36,194 nucleotides of DNA from Nitrospiraceae bacterium (lineage in GTDB: Bacteria > Nitrospirota > Thermodesulfovibrionia > Thermodesulfovibrionales > UBA6898), in contig CP070737.1 of assembly GCA_020347665.1 (NCBI GenBank), positions 1,357,564 to 1,393,757 of the forward strand. The letters are read 5' to 3'. Below, piece by piece: positions 16,621 through 24,981 of the stretch. The translations under genes and the position numbers were made by a program. The notes under the pieces are model-generated. The model searched no databases and was not told the DNA's origin. It was given only the letters and a program-made list of their open reading frames with translations. Every line of letters starts with the position of its first letter. The first letter of the stretch is position 1.

Positions 16621-17667
16621 ATGATCAACGAGGAAGCCATAAAGGCCTATTTCTTTAAAAAATACAAAGGGATAAGCTCCTTTGCTATAAAAAAACTTGG
16701 CTCTGGTGTCCAGGGATCGGGGTTTCTTGTTGATATCAGGTCAGAAGACGTGATGAAATCGTATGTGGTCAAGGCTCTTGTTCCGGAAGGGTTGGGCCAT
16801 GATTATCCGTCAGACAGGGCATCGGTCTTCCTCCTGGATTTTGACGAGTTTAAAAATCTTCCGAAACACGTAAGGGCTGTTGATGTCCTTGCTGAGATGG
16901 ATGACAGTTCTATCCAGTCCATCGGAGGCGGTAAAGAATATTATCTCCTTATGGAACAGGCATCAGGAAGACATTATTTCCATGACCTCTCCCGCCTTTC
17001 TGAGCAGGATGCTCTGACGCAGACTGATCGGGCGAGAATCAAAGCCATGGCATCATATTTAGCGGAAATTCATGCGGTGAAAAAGAGCTCAAAAACTCTC
17101 TATTGGAGGAAATTACGTGACACAGTGGGACACGGAGAATGTCTTATGGGCGTTTTTGATATGTATCCTGATGGCACTCTCCCCTTTGAAGAAATGAGAG
17201 CGATAATCCGGCAGTCGGTTGACTGGGTGTATGCCTTAAAGCCAAAGCATAAACGGCTTTCACAGATCCATGGGGATTTTCATCCGGGAAATATCTGGTT
17301 TAACGATACTGATGATTTCATACTCCTTGACCGGAGCAGGGGCCCGTGGGGCGAGCCTGCTGATGATGTAACAGCACTCACCATAAACTATATATTTTTT
17401 TCTGTTATGAGATATGGTGATCTCCGGGGGACGTTTCGTGAAAGTCTGGAATTGTTTATAGATGCATATATCAAGGCGTCAGGTGATGTGGAAATAACAG
17501 ACGTGGCAGCACTCTTTTTTGCTTTCAGGGCCATAGTCATAGCAAACCCGGTCTTCTATCCTGAACTTACAACAGATGCCCGTCAGAGACTTATCAGATT
17601 TGCGAAAAGTGTTCTTGCGGATGATTCGTTTAAGGTCGAAAGAATAAACGACTATATAACCACATGA
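16621..17667 (+). CDS. Aminoglycoside phosphotransferase (APH)-fold kinase
   Basis: 348 residues from the ATG at 16621, preceded by AAGGGG at 7 nt; a GTG at 16615 overlaps the ribosome site and is less likely. The APH/choline-kinase fold is shown by an N-lobe with G-S-G-V-Q-G-S-G-F and V-V-K-A-L, then the Brenner motif I-H-G-D-F-H-P-G-N-I-W-F. The metal-binding segment follows as I-L-L-D-R-S-R-G-P-W-G-E-P-A-D-D-V. Families with this fold phosphorylate aminoglycosides, choline, homoserine, sugars or lipopolysaccharide parts. The substrate cannot be told here and nothing nearby points to antibiotic resistance. Confidence 0.8.
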   Translation: MINEEAIKAYFFKKYKGISSFAIKKLGSGVQGSGFLVDIRSEDVMKSYVVKALVPEGLGHDYPSDRASVFLLDFDEFKNLPKHVRAVDVLAEMDDSSIQSIGGGKEYYLLMEQASGRHYFHDLSRLSEQDALTQTDRARIKAMASYLAEIHAVKKSSKTLYWRKLRDTVGHGECLMGVFDMYPDGTLPFEEMRAIIRQSVDWVYALKPKHKRLSQIHGDFHPGNIWFNDTDDFILLDRSRGPWGEPADDVTALTINYIFFSVMRYGDLRGTFRESLELFIDAYIKASGDVEITDVAALFFAFRAIVIANPVFYPELTTDARQRLIRFAKSVLADDSFKVERINDYITT

Positions 17668-17784
17668 GCGAACTTTGGTAAGGAAGCATTCTCCTGTATG
17701 CCGTGATCTTGATATGATATGACAGATGTATCGTACACATAAAGATTGGCCTAATATGAGGTACAGGGAAAGGAGGATTGTATA

Positions 17785-18525
17785 ATGCGCTACATGTTAT
17801 CGATAGTTATTCTGTTGGCCGTTTCGACTGTTGTGTCTGGCGCCACAGGCTCTTTGGTTACCTACGAGGTACATGGTACGTCTTATGAAGGATATTACAT
17901 TAGTCCTGCTCAGCACGCACCGTTCGTGTTGCTGATTCATGACTGGGATGGTCTGACCGATTATGAGATCAAACGGGCCACTATGCTCGCAGATTTAGGC
18001 TATACTGTTTTTGCCGCGGATTTATTTGGGGCCGGCATACGGCCAACCAAAGTGACGGACAAGCGTCAGCACACTGGTGAGCTCTATAAAGACAGAGATA
18101 AAATGCGGTCATTGATGAACGGGGCCCTGAATGCCGCCAGGGATAAAGGAGCCGATGTCAAGAATGCGGTCGCTGTGGGATACTGCTTCGGTGGTGCAGC
18201 AGTTCTTGAACTGGCGCGATCCGGGGCAGGTCTTAAAGGATTTGCAACCTTTCATGGTGGCCTGAAAACACCAGCGGGACAAAATTACGCAATGACGCGG
18301 GGTGAAATTTTGATTATGCATGGATCAGCGGATTCGGCCATTACCATGGACCAGTTTGCGGATTTAGTAAATGAACTTGAATCGGCAGGCATTGCGCATG
18401 AGATGATAACCTACGGTGGTGCTCGGCATGCCTTCACGGTGTTCGATGGTGATCGTTATCAGGAAGAGGCTGACAAAAAATCCTGGAAGCGCTTTCAGGA
18501 TTTTCTTGCGGATCTGTTGAAGTGA
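17785..18525 (+). CDS. Secreted dienelactone hydrolase-family protein
   Basis: 246 residues; AAAGGAGG stands 8 nt before the ATG. Residues 1-20 are a signal peptide (M-L-S-I-V-I-L-L-A-V-S-T-V-V-S-G-A), so it acts in the periplasm. The alpha/beta hydrolase core has the Cys nucleophile in G-Y-C-F-G-G, Asp in H-G-S-A-D-S and His in A-R-H-A-F-T, the dienelactone hydrolase triad. An oxyanion region L-I-H-D-W-D-G lies near the N-terminus. The natural substrate is probably an ester or lactone but cannot be deduced. It stands alone and converges with the exonuclease gene. Confidence 0.9.
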   Translation: MRYMLSIVILLAVSTVVSGATGSLVTYEVHGTSYEGYYISPAQHAPFVLLIHDWDGLTDYEIKRATMLADLGYTVFAADLFGAGIRPTKVTDKRQHTGELYKDRDKMRSLMNGALNAARDKGADVKNAVAVGYCFGGAAVLELARSGAGLKGFATFHGGLKTPAGQNYAMTRGEILIMHGSADSAITMDQFADLVNELESAGIAHEMITYGGARHAFTVFDGDRYQEEADKKSWKRFQDFLADLLK

Positions 18526-18610
18526 ATTTCAGGATAAGCCGATGGGGTCTGAATCGGTCACTTGAAAACACTTCAGAAGAAGGCGTTGATGAAGATCCTG
18601 TTCAGAAACA

Positions 18611-19297
18611 TTACGATTTTGACTTGTTAGAGAATTTTATATATTTCTCCCAGATTAAAAACAGGTCAGCAGTTGCCCTGAGGTCTCCTGCACAGTAGCG
18701 GGCTATGTCGAGATGCTTTCCCGCCTTATAAAGGCCTTTAACTTCATAGCCGGTAATACCTTCTTCTTTCGGGCTTTTGATCCCGAATGTCCTACACCAC
18801 ATATCCAGACTGAATCGTCTTCTGAATGCTCCGTAAAAAGAGAGCTGATCGAGCAGGTCTATATGGGTATCCCCGTATCGATATGGTAAGAGTTCCCTGT
18901 TGGGACGAATGTGGTGTAACGCAGAACGTATCAGAATAAAAGGGCAGTCAAAACTCCTGCCGTTAAACGTGATAAACTGATTATAGTGCTGTATCGTATT
19001 CCAGAACTTCTGAATAATTTCTTTTTCCGTTCCTGTTTCGAACGTACAACCGTTCTCTTCAAATGGCAGGGTAGGATCGCTGTTATTTTGAAAAAAGATG
19101 AAACCATTACGCTTATCAGGGTCGAACATCCCGATGGTTATAATCTCAGCAGTCAGAGGATAAAAACTGAGACTGTCCTCAACCTCTTTTTGTTCGTTTT
19201 GCGACGTAGCATTTCTGAGCAAATAGTCCTGGACAGGCGCGTCGAGGGTGTCCAGATCTTTACCAGCAGTCTCGATATCAAAAATAATGCGTTTCAT
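18611..19297 (-). CDS. PolB-like 3'-5' exonuclease (DEDD family)
   Basis: 228 residues. Exonuclease motif I is I-I-F-D-I-E-T-A-G (Asp and Glu), motif II F-N-G-R-S-F-D-C-P-F, and motif III Y-C-A-G-D-L-R-A-T-A-D-L. The pattern D-L-L-D-Q-L-S-F-Y-G-A and the spacing match the predicted PolB-like 3'-5' exonuclease family (PF10108). No polymerase domain is present. Likely role is DNA or RNA trimming in repair; unproven. No clear ribosome site precedes the ATG. Confidence 0.87.
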   Translation of the reverse strand: MKRIIFDIETAGKDLDTLDAPVQDYLLRNATSQNEQKEVEDSLSFYPLTAEIITIGMFDPDKRNGFIFFQNNSDPTLPFEENGCTFETGTEKEIIQKFWNTIQHYNQFITFNGRSFDCPFILIRSALHHIRPNRELLPYRYGDTHIDLLDQLSFYGAFRRRFSLDMWCRTFGIKSPKEEGITGYEVKGLYKAGKHLDIARYCAGDLRATADLFLIWEKYIKFSNKSKS

Positions 19298-19608
19298 AAA
19301 AGATTGAAAAAAATAAAATATGAAAGGTGATACTTACAATAATATTTTTTTATCATTTAAATGCTAACTGGTAACTGCTTAATGCTGAATCTTTATCTGT
19401 CTTTTGTGAATTACTGCCTGACCACCCCGGCCTTCTCAGGCGAGTTGTCTTCTTCTGCTTTTTTTGTCTTATACGCTCTGCACCATATGTTTCTTTATTT
19501 TCTCAACCTTAGGCTTAACCTCAACCCGCCATGGGCGGGTAAACGACGCATTACTACATGGCCGGGCAAGCCTGTCTATTGAAAACGCTGCTCTTTGCGC
19601 TATGCGTA
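19298..19608. repeat. Intergenic region with hairpin repeat, copy 2
   Basis: About 310 bp without a gene. It is pyrimidine-rich and holds CCTTAGGCTTAACC followed by ACCCGCC-ATG-GGCGGGT (19524-19540), closely resembling 16531-16577. A second small hairpin, GCCTGA with TCAGGC, lies at about 19413-19441. No promoter or RNA gene is recognised. Confidence 0.5.
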
Positions 19609-20901
19609 TTATGATGCCTTTGGCAGTTCCTTAAAAACAACCCAGGTCTTCAGGAGGTCAACGGCTCGCTGGAGCTGATTATCATCTTTTTCATCAACGA
19701 CAAGCGGTGCAGTTTCCTTTTCTTTGGTATCAACTTTTTTCTGTTCATTTTCAAGATGGCCCTTAAGATCTTTTTCTCTCATTATGGCATGCTGCTGTTC
19801 GTCGTTCTGCGCTTCCAGCTTTACGATGATACTGGGCGTTATCCCTGTATTTTGAATATCTTCGCCGTTGGGAGTGTAATATTTTGCAGTCGTGAGCCTC
19901 AGGCCTGCTCCATCACTCAACGGTATTACTGTCTGGACAGAACCTTTGCCGAAGGTATCCGTGCCCAGTATTACCGCCCTGTTCCAGTCTTTTAACGCTC
20001 CGGCGACAATCTCAGATGCACTCGCACTACCCTGGTTAACCAGTACGATCATCGGCAGACTAAAGTCGCTGTCGTCTTCAGTAAAGAACTCGGTTTTCTT
20101 TCCTTCCCTGTTTTTCGTATAGACAACGAGTTTTCCTTTTGGCAGAAATCTGTTTGAAACATCTATCGCACTGTTCAGAAGTCCCCCCGGATTGTTCCTC
20201 AAATCAAGGATAAGAGAGCTAATACCCTCGGTCCTGATAGTCTGTAATGCCGTGGTCAGATCATGAGCGGTTTTTTCCTGAAACTGGTTTATCTTTACAT
20301 ATCCTATATCATCCTCGATTACTTTTGATTTTACGCTCTTGATCTTTATGATATCCCTGATGATCGTGAATTCCTTGATCTCCTTCCATCCTTCCCGTAA
20401 TATGCCTATGGTGATAGACGTGTTTGGTTTGCCTCGCATTTTTGAAACAGCTTCAAAAAGCGTCATATCCTTTGTCATTTCTTCTTCTATTTTAATGATC
20501 TTGTCACCTGCCTTGATGCCGGCCCGGTAAGCAGGAGTATCCTCAATGGGTGCTATTACCGTCAATATGGCATCTTTTATTCCTATCTGAATACCGAGAC
20601 CGCCAAACTCGCCTTTTGTGTCAACCTGCATTTCTTTATATGCATCCGGCGACATAAAAGATGAATGAGGATCAAGGGAGTTGAGCATTCCCCGTATGGC
20701 ACCATAAACAAGATCCTGCGAAATGACTTCCTCAACATAATGTTTTTTTACCATAGACATTACTTCAGTAAACGTCTTCAGGATCTGATAATCTTCTCCC
20801 TCTGTGCTGGCGCTTGTTACGGACAGCCTTCCTATTACGATGCCACTGACTGCTATAAAGACCAGTAGTGTCCAGCCTAATATCATTCTCTTGCTCGTCA
20901 T
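19609..20901 (-). CDS. ctpA: C-terminal processing protease (S41 family, CtpA/Prc-like)
   Basis: 430 residues; AGGAGGT precedes the ATG at about 7 nt. A signal anchor (about 8-28) is followed by an N-terminal helical part, a PDZ domain (G-L-G-I-Q-I-G, about 95-180) and the S41 protease core. The catalytic Ser lies in G-S-A-S-A-S-E-I and Lys in T-F-G-K-G-S-V-Q. The Gln/Lys-rich C-terminal tail is charged. Family members trim periplasmic proteins, including peptidoglycan hydrolases and their regulators. It is 17 nt behind envC, the last gene of the ftsEX-envC-ctpA set, which suggests it acts on cell-wall hydrolase control. Confidence 0.95.
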   Translation of the reverse strand: MTSKRMILGWTLLVFIAVSGIVIGRLSVTSASTEGEDYQILKTFTEVMSMVKKHYVEEVISQDLVYGAIRGMLNSLDPHSSFMSPDAYKEMQVDTKGEFGGLGIQIGIKDAILTVIAPIEDTPAYRAGIKAGDKIIKIEEEMTKDMTLFEAVSKMRGKPNTSITIGILREGWKEIKEFTIIRDIIKIKSVKSKVIEDDIGYVKINQFQEKTAHDLTTALQTIRTEGISSLILDLRNNPGGLLNSAIDVSNRFLPKGKLVVYTKNREGKKTEFFTEDDSDFSLPMIVLVNQGSASASEIVAGALKDWNRAVILGTDTFGKGSVQTVIPLSDGAGLRLTTAKYYTPNGEDIQNTGITPSIIVKLEAQNDEQQHAIMREKDLKGHLENEQKKVDTKEKETAPLVVDEKDDNQLQRAVDLLKTWVVFKELPKAS

Positions 20902-20918
20902 GAGTATAACCTCCTGAA

Positions 20919-22070
20919 TTACCTGTGTTTTTTAGCTAACCACTGTGATGGATTCAGAGGCTTGCCTTTGTATCGTATCTCAAAATAGAGACTCGGGGCA
21001 TGTAATAAGCCTGATGTCCCGACTTTCCCAATCACCTGGTCCTTTTTTATTATATCTCCAACTCGAGAAAAAATCTCAGAAAGATTACCATACAGGGTAT
21101 GATAATTGCTTCCGTGGTTAATAATCACAAGGTTGCCGAAGCCCTTAAAATTATCTGCAAAGATTACTTTTCCCTGATGCACGGCCTTTGTATTTTCTCG
21201 GGGGCGAGTCTTAATATGAATTCCGTTTCTGAACACCGGGGTGTTAAATTGGAGATCCTTCTGTTCACCATACGGAAGGGCAACCTGACCATGAACCGGC
21301 CATGGCAGTTTTCCCTTGAGCCTCAAGAAACCTTTTCCTGAGTAAGTGGCAGTCCTGGAAGATTCCTCTATCAGTTTGCGTAGTCGTTTTGACGCCTCAT
21401 TGAGGGCGGCCAGTCTCTTCTCAGACGCAGTTTTTTCATTTCGTAAGGATGCAAGTAATGTTTCTTTGTCCTGCTTCTTCCTGATGAGTTCTTCTTCTTT
21501 GGACCGGATTGCTTTTTGATTTTGAAAAAGACCTTCCTTCAGTGTTTGAAGTTCATTATTCTTTTTCTCCAATGTCTCGAAATTCCCTCTATAATCATTC
21601 AGAACATGTTGTTCCCGGATAGAAATTCGTTCAAGGTATTTCCAGGCCCGTAACATTTGCGGAACATCCTGTGCGCTCAGAAGAAGCATAACTGTATCCC
21701 CGGAATAGCCGATCTTATTCATTGCGCGCAATTTTCTCTTTATCCAATCTTTCTGAAACCTGATTTTTTTCTCTGTATTCTCGATTTCAGATGTAACACC
21801 CGCGACTTGAGAGTGAACTGCGGCGAGGTTTTTCCTCAGATCAGCAAGTTCTGCTTCTGATTTGTCAAGCTGTGTGTTCAAAAAGTGAATGTCCTTCATA
21901 ATCTTTATTTCTTTTTTTTGTGTTGATCTGATCTTTTTTTTCTGCTTTAACATCTCCCGCTGAATATTCTTATATTCCACTTTGGGATTACGGGCATACG
22001 TAAGACCGGGAGTTATCATGATGAATAAGAACAAAGATAGAAGGATGCAAGTACCCGTTGCTCTAGTCAT
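20919..22070 (-). CDS. envC: EnvC-like murein hydrolase activator (degenerate LytM domain)
   Basis: 383 residues with a signal peptide (about 1-26). A long coiled coil follows (about 30-245, rich in Lys/Glu/Gln heptads), then a C-terminal M23/LytM domain (about 265-380). The usual zinc-binding H-L-H-F-E motif is replaced by S-L-Y-F-E-I, as in E. coli EnvC, so the domain is probably an activator of amidases, not a protease. Y-H-T-L-Y-G-N-L matches the domain. The ATG overlaps the ftsX stop by one base, so translation is coupled. FtsEX is the known partner that recruits and switches EnvC at the septum. Confidence 0.92.
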   Translation of the reverse strand: MTRATGTCILLSLFLFIMITPGLTYARNPKVEYKNIQREMLKQKKKIRSTQKKEIKIMKDIHFLNTQLDKSEAELADLRKNLAAVHSQVAGVTSEIENTEKKIRFQKDWIKRKLRAMNKIGYSGDTVMLLLSAQDVPQMLRAWKYLERISIREQHVLNDYRGNFETLEKKNNELQTLKEGLFQNQKAIRSKEEELIRKKQDKETLLASLRNEKTASEKRLAALNEASKRLRKLIEESSRTATYSGKGFLRLKGKLPWPVHGQVALPYGEQKDLQFNTPVFRNGIHIKTRPRENTKAVHQGKVIFADNFKGFGNLVIINHGSNYHTLYGNLSEIFSRVGDIIKKDQVIGKVGTSGLLHAPSLYFEIRYKGKPLNPSQWLAKKHR

Positions 22071-22945
22071 TAATACTTCATCCTTCCGAGAGCAACCCCC
22101 GCACCCGAAATGCCAAGAAACATGCCGATTACCGGAAGCCAGAGAAAGAATTGGGCCGGGAAAATAATTGACGAGAAAAGCGGTATCGAGAGACTCAGTT
22201 TCAGAACCGAGAGATAATAGAACGCATTGACGCCAAGCAGGCTGAGAATGCCACCCGTTGCTCCGATCAAGAAACCTTCGATCAAAAAGGGGCTTCTGAT
22301 GAATCCTTTTGTGGCACCAAGAAGCTTATAGGTTTCAATCTCATCCATTTTTCTATAGAAAAGTATTTTTACCGTTGAATAACAGACGAATATTATTCCC
22401 GCCGACAAGATTACAATGAGTATAGCACCAAAAGAATGTAATCCTCTTTTCAGATTATGAATAGTGGAAAGAAATTTTTCTCCGTAATCGACTTCATTGA
22501 CACCCTGAATATTGAGTGCTTCATTGGCAAGAGCCCTGACTGTTTCAAGGCCCAGAGCTTTTTCTTTCAGTTTTATTTCAAGCGAATCAGGAAGGGGGTT
22601 ATCATCGAGCCCTTCAAATACAAACGGGGAGTCCTTTAACATATTTTTCAGTTCTTCCAAGGCATCCTGTTTTGGAATGTGCCGTACAGAATATACTGCA
22701 TCCTTCTCCCTGAACGCGCCAACGATGTTACGTACTCTCTCCTGAGAAAGATTGTGATCGAGATAAACATTCAGGGAAAATTTATCCGGCAATTTTCTGG
22801 TTGCCATGTCAAAGTTGTAGACAATCAGGAAGGCAAGACTGATGATAAAGAGGCCTACACCAATGGTAAGGATTGAAAGCAGATTTACCCATGGTTCTTT
22901 GAATAAGCTCTGAACGGCTAATCGTACGGTATACGGGAGAGGCAT
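22070..22945 (-). CDS. ftsX: Cell-division ABC transporter permease FtsX
   Basis: 291 residues. One membrane helix near the N-terminus (about 22-44, L-L-S-I-L-T-I-G-V-G-L-F-I-I) is followed by a periplasmic domain (about 50-165). Three further helices lie at about 175-195, 220-245 and 260-285, the FtsX topology. The segment M-D-E-I-E-T-Y-K-L-L-G-A-T is the conserved cytoplasmic coupling region after helix 2. With FtsE it forms the complex that controls septal peptidoglycan hydrolysis through EnvC. The start overlaps the ftsE stop by one base (TAATG). Confidence 0.95.
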   Translation of the reverse strand: MPLPYTVRLAVQSLFKEPWVNLLSILTIGVGLFIISLAFLIVYNFDMATRKLPDKFSLNVYLDHNLSQERVRNIVGAFREKDAVYSVRHIPKQDALEELKNMLKDSPFVFEGLDDNPLPDSLEIKLKEKALGLETVRALANEALNIQGVNEVDYGEKFLSTIHNLKRGLHSFGAILIVILSAGIIFVCYSTVKILFYRKMDEIETYKLLGATKGFIRSPFLIEGFLIGATGGILSLLGVNAFYYLSVLKLSLSIPLFSSIIFPAQFFLWLPVIGMFLGISGAGVALGRMKY

Positions 22946-23607
22946 TAACCGAGGTCCTCGCTTACGAGGTTTCCCGTATCAAGATGAAGCACACGCCGAA
23001 CCGTATCTCTAAACAGTTCTCTATTATGTGTGGCAATAACTACTGTGGTCCCCTTTGCATTAATGGTCTTAAAGGCTTTCATAATTCCATATGCCGTATC
23101 CGGGTCAAGATTGCCGGTCGGCTCATCTGCGAGAATAACCGTCGGATCTGCGACAATAGCACGTGCTATCACCACCCGTTGCTGTTCTCCGCCGGATAGC
23201 TTAAGTGGGTAACTGTCGGATTTATGTCTGAGATATACGGTCTTCAGCGCATCATAGACTTTGGGTTTTATCTCTCTTTCCCTCATACCTCGTATCCGCA
23301 GGGCTATAGCAACATTATCAAATATTGTTCGGTGCGTCAGAAGTCTGAAATCCTGAAAGACAATACCTATATGACGTCGGAGGAACGGAATACTGGATTC
23401 CTTGACGCTGTCTGCTTCCCATCCGGCGATTGATATGCGGCCTCTATCGGGTTTTTCAGCCATATAAATTAACCTCAGCAAGGTGGTTTTGCCAGAACCA
23501 CTCGGACCGGTAAAAAAAACCATTTCTCCTTTATCAATAAAGAAATTAATGTTTCTCAGGGCTGTCTGGTTATCATAATCTTTTGTAACATCTTCAAATT
23601 GAATCAT
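22945..23607 (-). CDS. ftsE: Cell-division ATP-binding protein FtsE
   Basis: 220 residues from an ATG at 23607; a TTG at 23616 is in frame but the family starts at M-I-Q-F. Walker A is G-P-S-G-S-G-K-T-T, the Q-loop V-F-Q-D-F-R-L-L, the signature L-S-G-G-E-Q-Q-R, Walker [13 protein letters not shown], and the switch His is in I-A-T-H-N-R. R-L-L-x-x-x-T-I-F-D-N-V is typical of FtsE. It powers FtsX. The gap to the preceding gene is 14 nt, so it is co-transcribed. Confidence 0.96.
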   Translation of the reverse strand: MIQFEDVTKDYDNQTALRNINFFIDKGEMVFFTGPSGSGKTTLLRLIYMAEKPDRGRISIAGWEADSVKESSIPFLRRHIGIVFQDFRLLTHRTIFDNVAIALRIRGMREREIKPKVYDALKTVYLRHKSDSYPLKLSGGEQQRVVIARAIVADPTVILADEPTGNLDPDTAYGIMKAFKTINAKGTTVVIATHNRELFRDTVRRVLHLDTGNLVSEDLG

Positions 23608-23621
23608 AAGGCTCAATCCAT

Positions 23622-24011
23622 TTATTCTTTCTTCTTGATTATATAATCAAGCAATACGTCATCAAGGTTTTTTGAAACACTGGTGTTTGATGCGGTCTCG
23701 TCCGCATTACTCGTTTCAATTTCTCCGGTCTTTTCTTCTTTGTGCTGTCTGTCATCGCTATCCCCGGTATGCTTTCCCCTGACCAGCTCTTTCAGCATGC
23801 TTTTATGCTGCTCTTTCATGAGCTCTCTTACCTTTGTCTTATAATCAGGTCCAGAAGCAAGCTGAGCATAACTAATTTTTTTTGAAGATAAGATGGTGCC
23901 TTTATGATAGAGAAGGGTCGTAATAACCGGGTTTTTTAAGCCATTATCCTCTGTCTGGATATGGTAGACAGTTCCCTTATACGTTACATTGGTGTTGTAC
24001 CCGACAAGCAT
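23622..24011 (-). CDS. Conserved hypothetical protein, first gene of the ftsEX operon
   Basis: 129 residues. The N-terminal 65 residues form a compact domain starting G-Y-N-T-N-V-T-Y-K-G-T-V-Y-H-I-Q-T-E-D-N-G. I associate this pattern with a widespread uncharacterised family in Deltaproteobacteria and relatives. It then reads I-T-T-L-L-Y-H-K-G-T-I-L-S-S-K-K-I. The C-terminal half is hydrophilic, Ser/Thr/Asp/Glu-rich and likely disordered, ending in D-D-V-L-L-D-Y-I-I. There is no signal peptide. It lies 14 nt upstream of ftsE. A weak TTAAGA/TATTGA pair lies upstream, 6 nt from the ATG. Confidence 0.8.
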   Translation of the reverse strand: MLVGYNTNVTYKGTVYHIQTEDNGLKNPVITTLLYHKGTILSSKKISYAQLASGPDYKTKVRELMKEQHKSMLKELVRGKHTGDSDDRQHKEEKTGEIETSNADETASNTSVSKNLDDVLLDYIIKKKE

Positions 24012-24201
24012 AAGTACTCAATATTCAACTGATAATAGTTCTTAAGTAGTATAAATTGTGTATATATATAAATCAATGTGTTGAGAAATCAAGTGGTTAT
24101 AAAGCCGTTTTCTTATGTAAGAAGCAATATCAGAAGAACAGGTGCATTACGAAAGCGCTTCGAATAACCCTCGAAAAAGGTGTCTTTTTAGTTTCTTTTC
24201 A

Positions 24202-24981
24202 TTAAAAGATGTCAATCCATATCCTTATCGCAGCCGCTCCAATGACCAGTGCAAGGATCCAACGGAGATACGGTGTTGCTATTTTTTTACTAATGAAACT
24301 GCCGAATTGCGCAGAAGGGATGGCACCGATGAGGAGGATACCAGCCATATGAAAAGGGACCTGCCCGGTTGCAATTTTTCCGGCTAATCCAGCTGTTGAA
24401 GAAAAAAGTCCGATAGCCAGCATGCTCCCGAGGGCGACCCTCAAAGGGATTTTTAATATGTATAGCAGGATTGGAATGATTATAAATGCACCACTCTGTC
24501 CTACCATGCCGAGAAAAAATCCAAGGACAATACCAATTATAATCGCGAGGTTTTTGTTAAATATAACTTGATCTTCGATAAGCCCATCTCTGGAATAACT
24601 GCGTGGAATAAACATCATAAGTGATGCAAATAGTGCCAATATACCGAAGACAATAAGAAGCGACTCATCAGGCACTTTTTTTGAAGCTAGTGCCCCGATC
24701 AAGGATGATAAAAATAATGACAATCCCAGAGTGATAACGAGGCTTCTGTTGACCAGTCGATGTTTCCGGTAAAAAAGCATTGCAGAGAGAGACGCAAAGA
24801 ATCCCTGTATCATGGTGAGGCCGGTAATGCTCTTTACCGCAATGCCTTCGAAACCCAGAATCTGTGGTATATAGAACAGAACGGGAAACAATATAATGCC
24901 CCCACCGATACCCAGGAGACCTGACAGAAATCCTACTGATGAACCAGCGAGAAAAAGAAATGCATAAAAAGTTAAAGGCAT
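24202..24981 (-). CDS. TSUP-family (TauE/SafE) membrane transporter
   Basis: 259 residues with about eight hydrophobic helices. The N-terminal G-L-L-G-I-G-G-G-I-I-L-F-P motif, repeated in weaker form mid-protein (G-M-V-G-Q-S-G-A-F-I-I-I-P), is typical of the TSUP family, which moves sulfite, sulfonates or other organosulfur anions. Its ATG directly abuts the selD stop (TAA then ATG), so the two are translationally coupled. This makes a role in selenium or sulfur oxyanion traffic plausible, but the sequence does not decide substrate or direction. Confidence 0.88.
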   Translation of the reverse strand: MPLTFYAFLFLAGSSVGFLSGLLGIGGGIILFPVLFYIPQILGFEGIAVKSITGLTMIQGFFASLSAMLFYRKHRLVNRSLVITLGLSLFLSSLIGALASKKVPDESLLIVFGILALFASLMMFIPRSYSRDGLIEDQVIFNKNLAIIIGIVLGFFLGMVGQSGAFIIIPILLYILKIPLRVALGSMLAIGLFSSTAGLAGKIATGQVPFHMAGILLIGAIPSAQFGSFISKKIATPYLRWILALVIGAAAIRIWIDIF

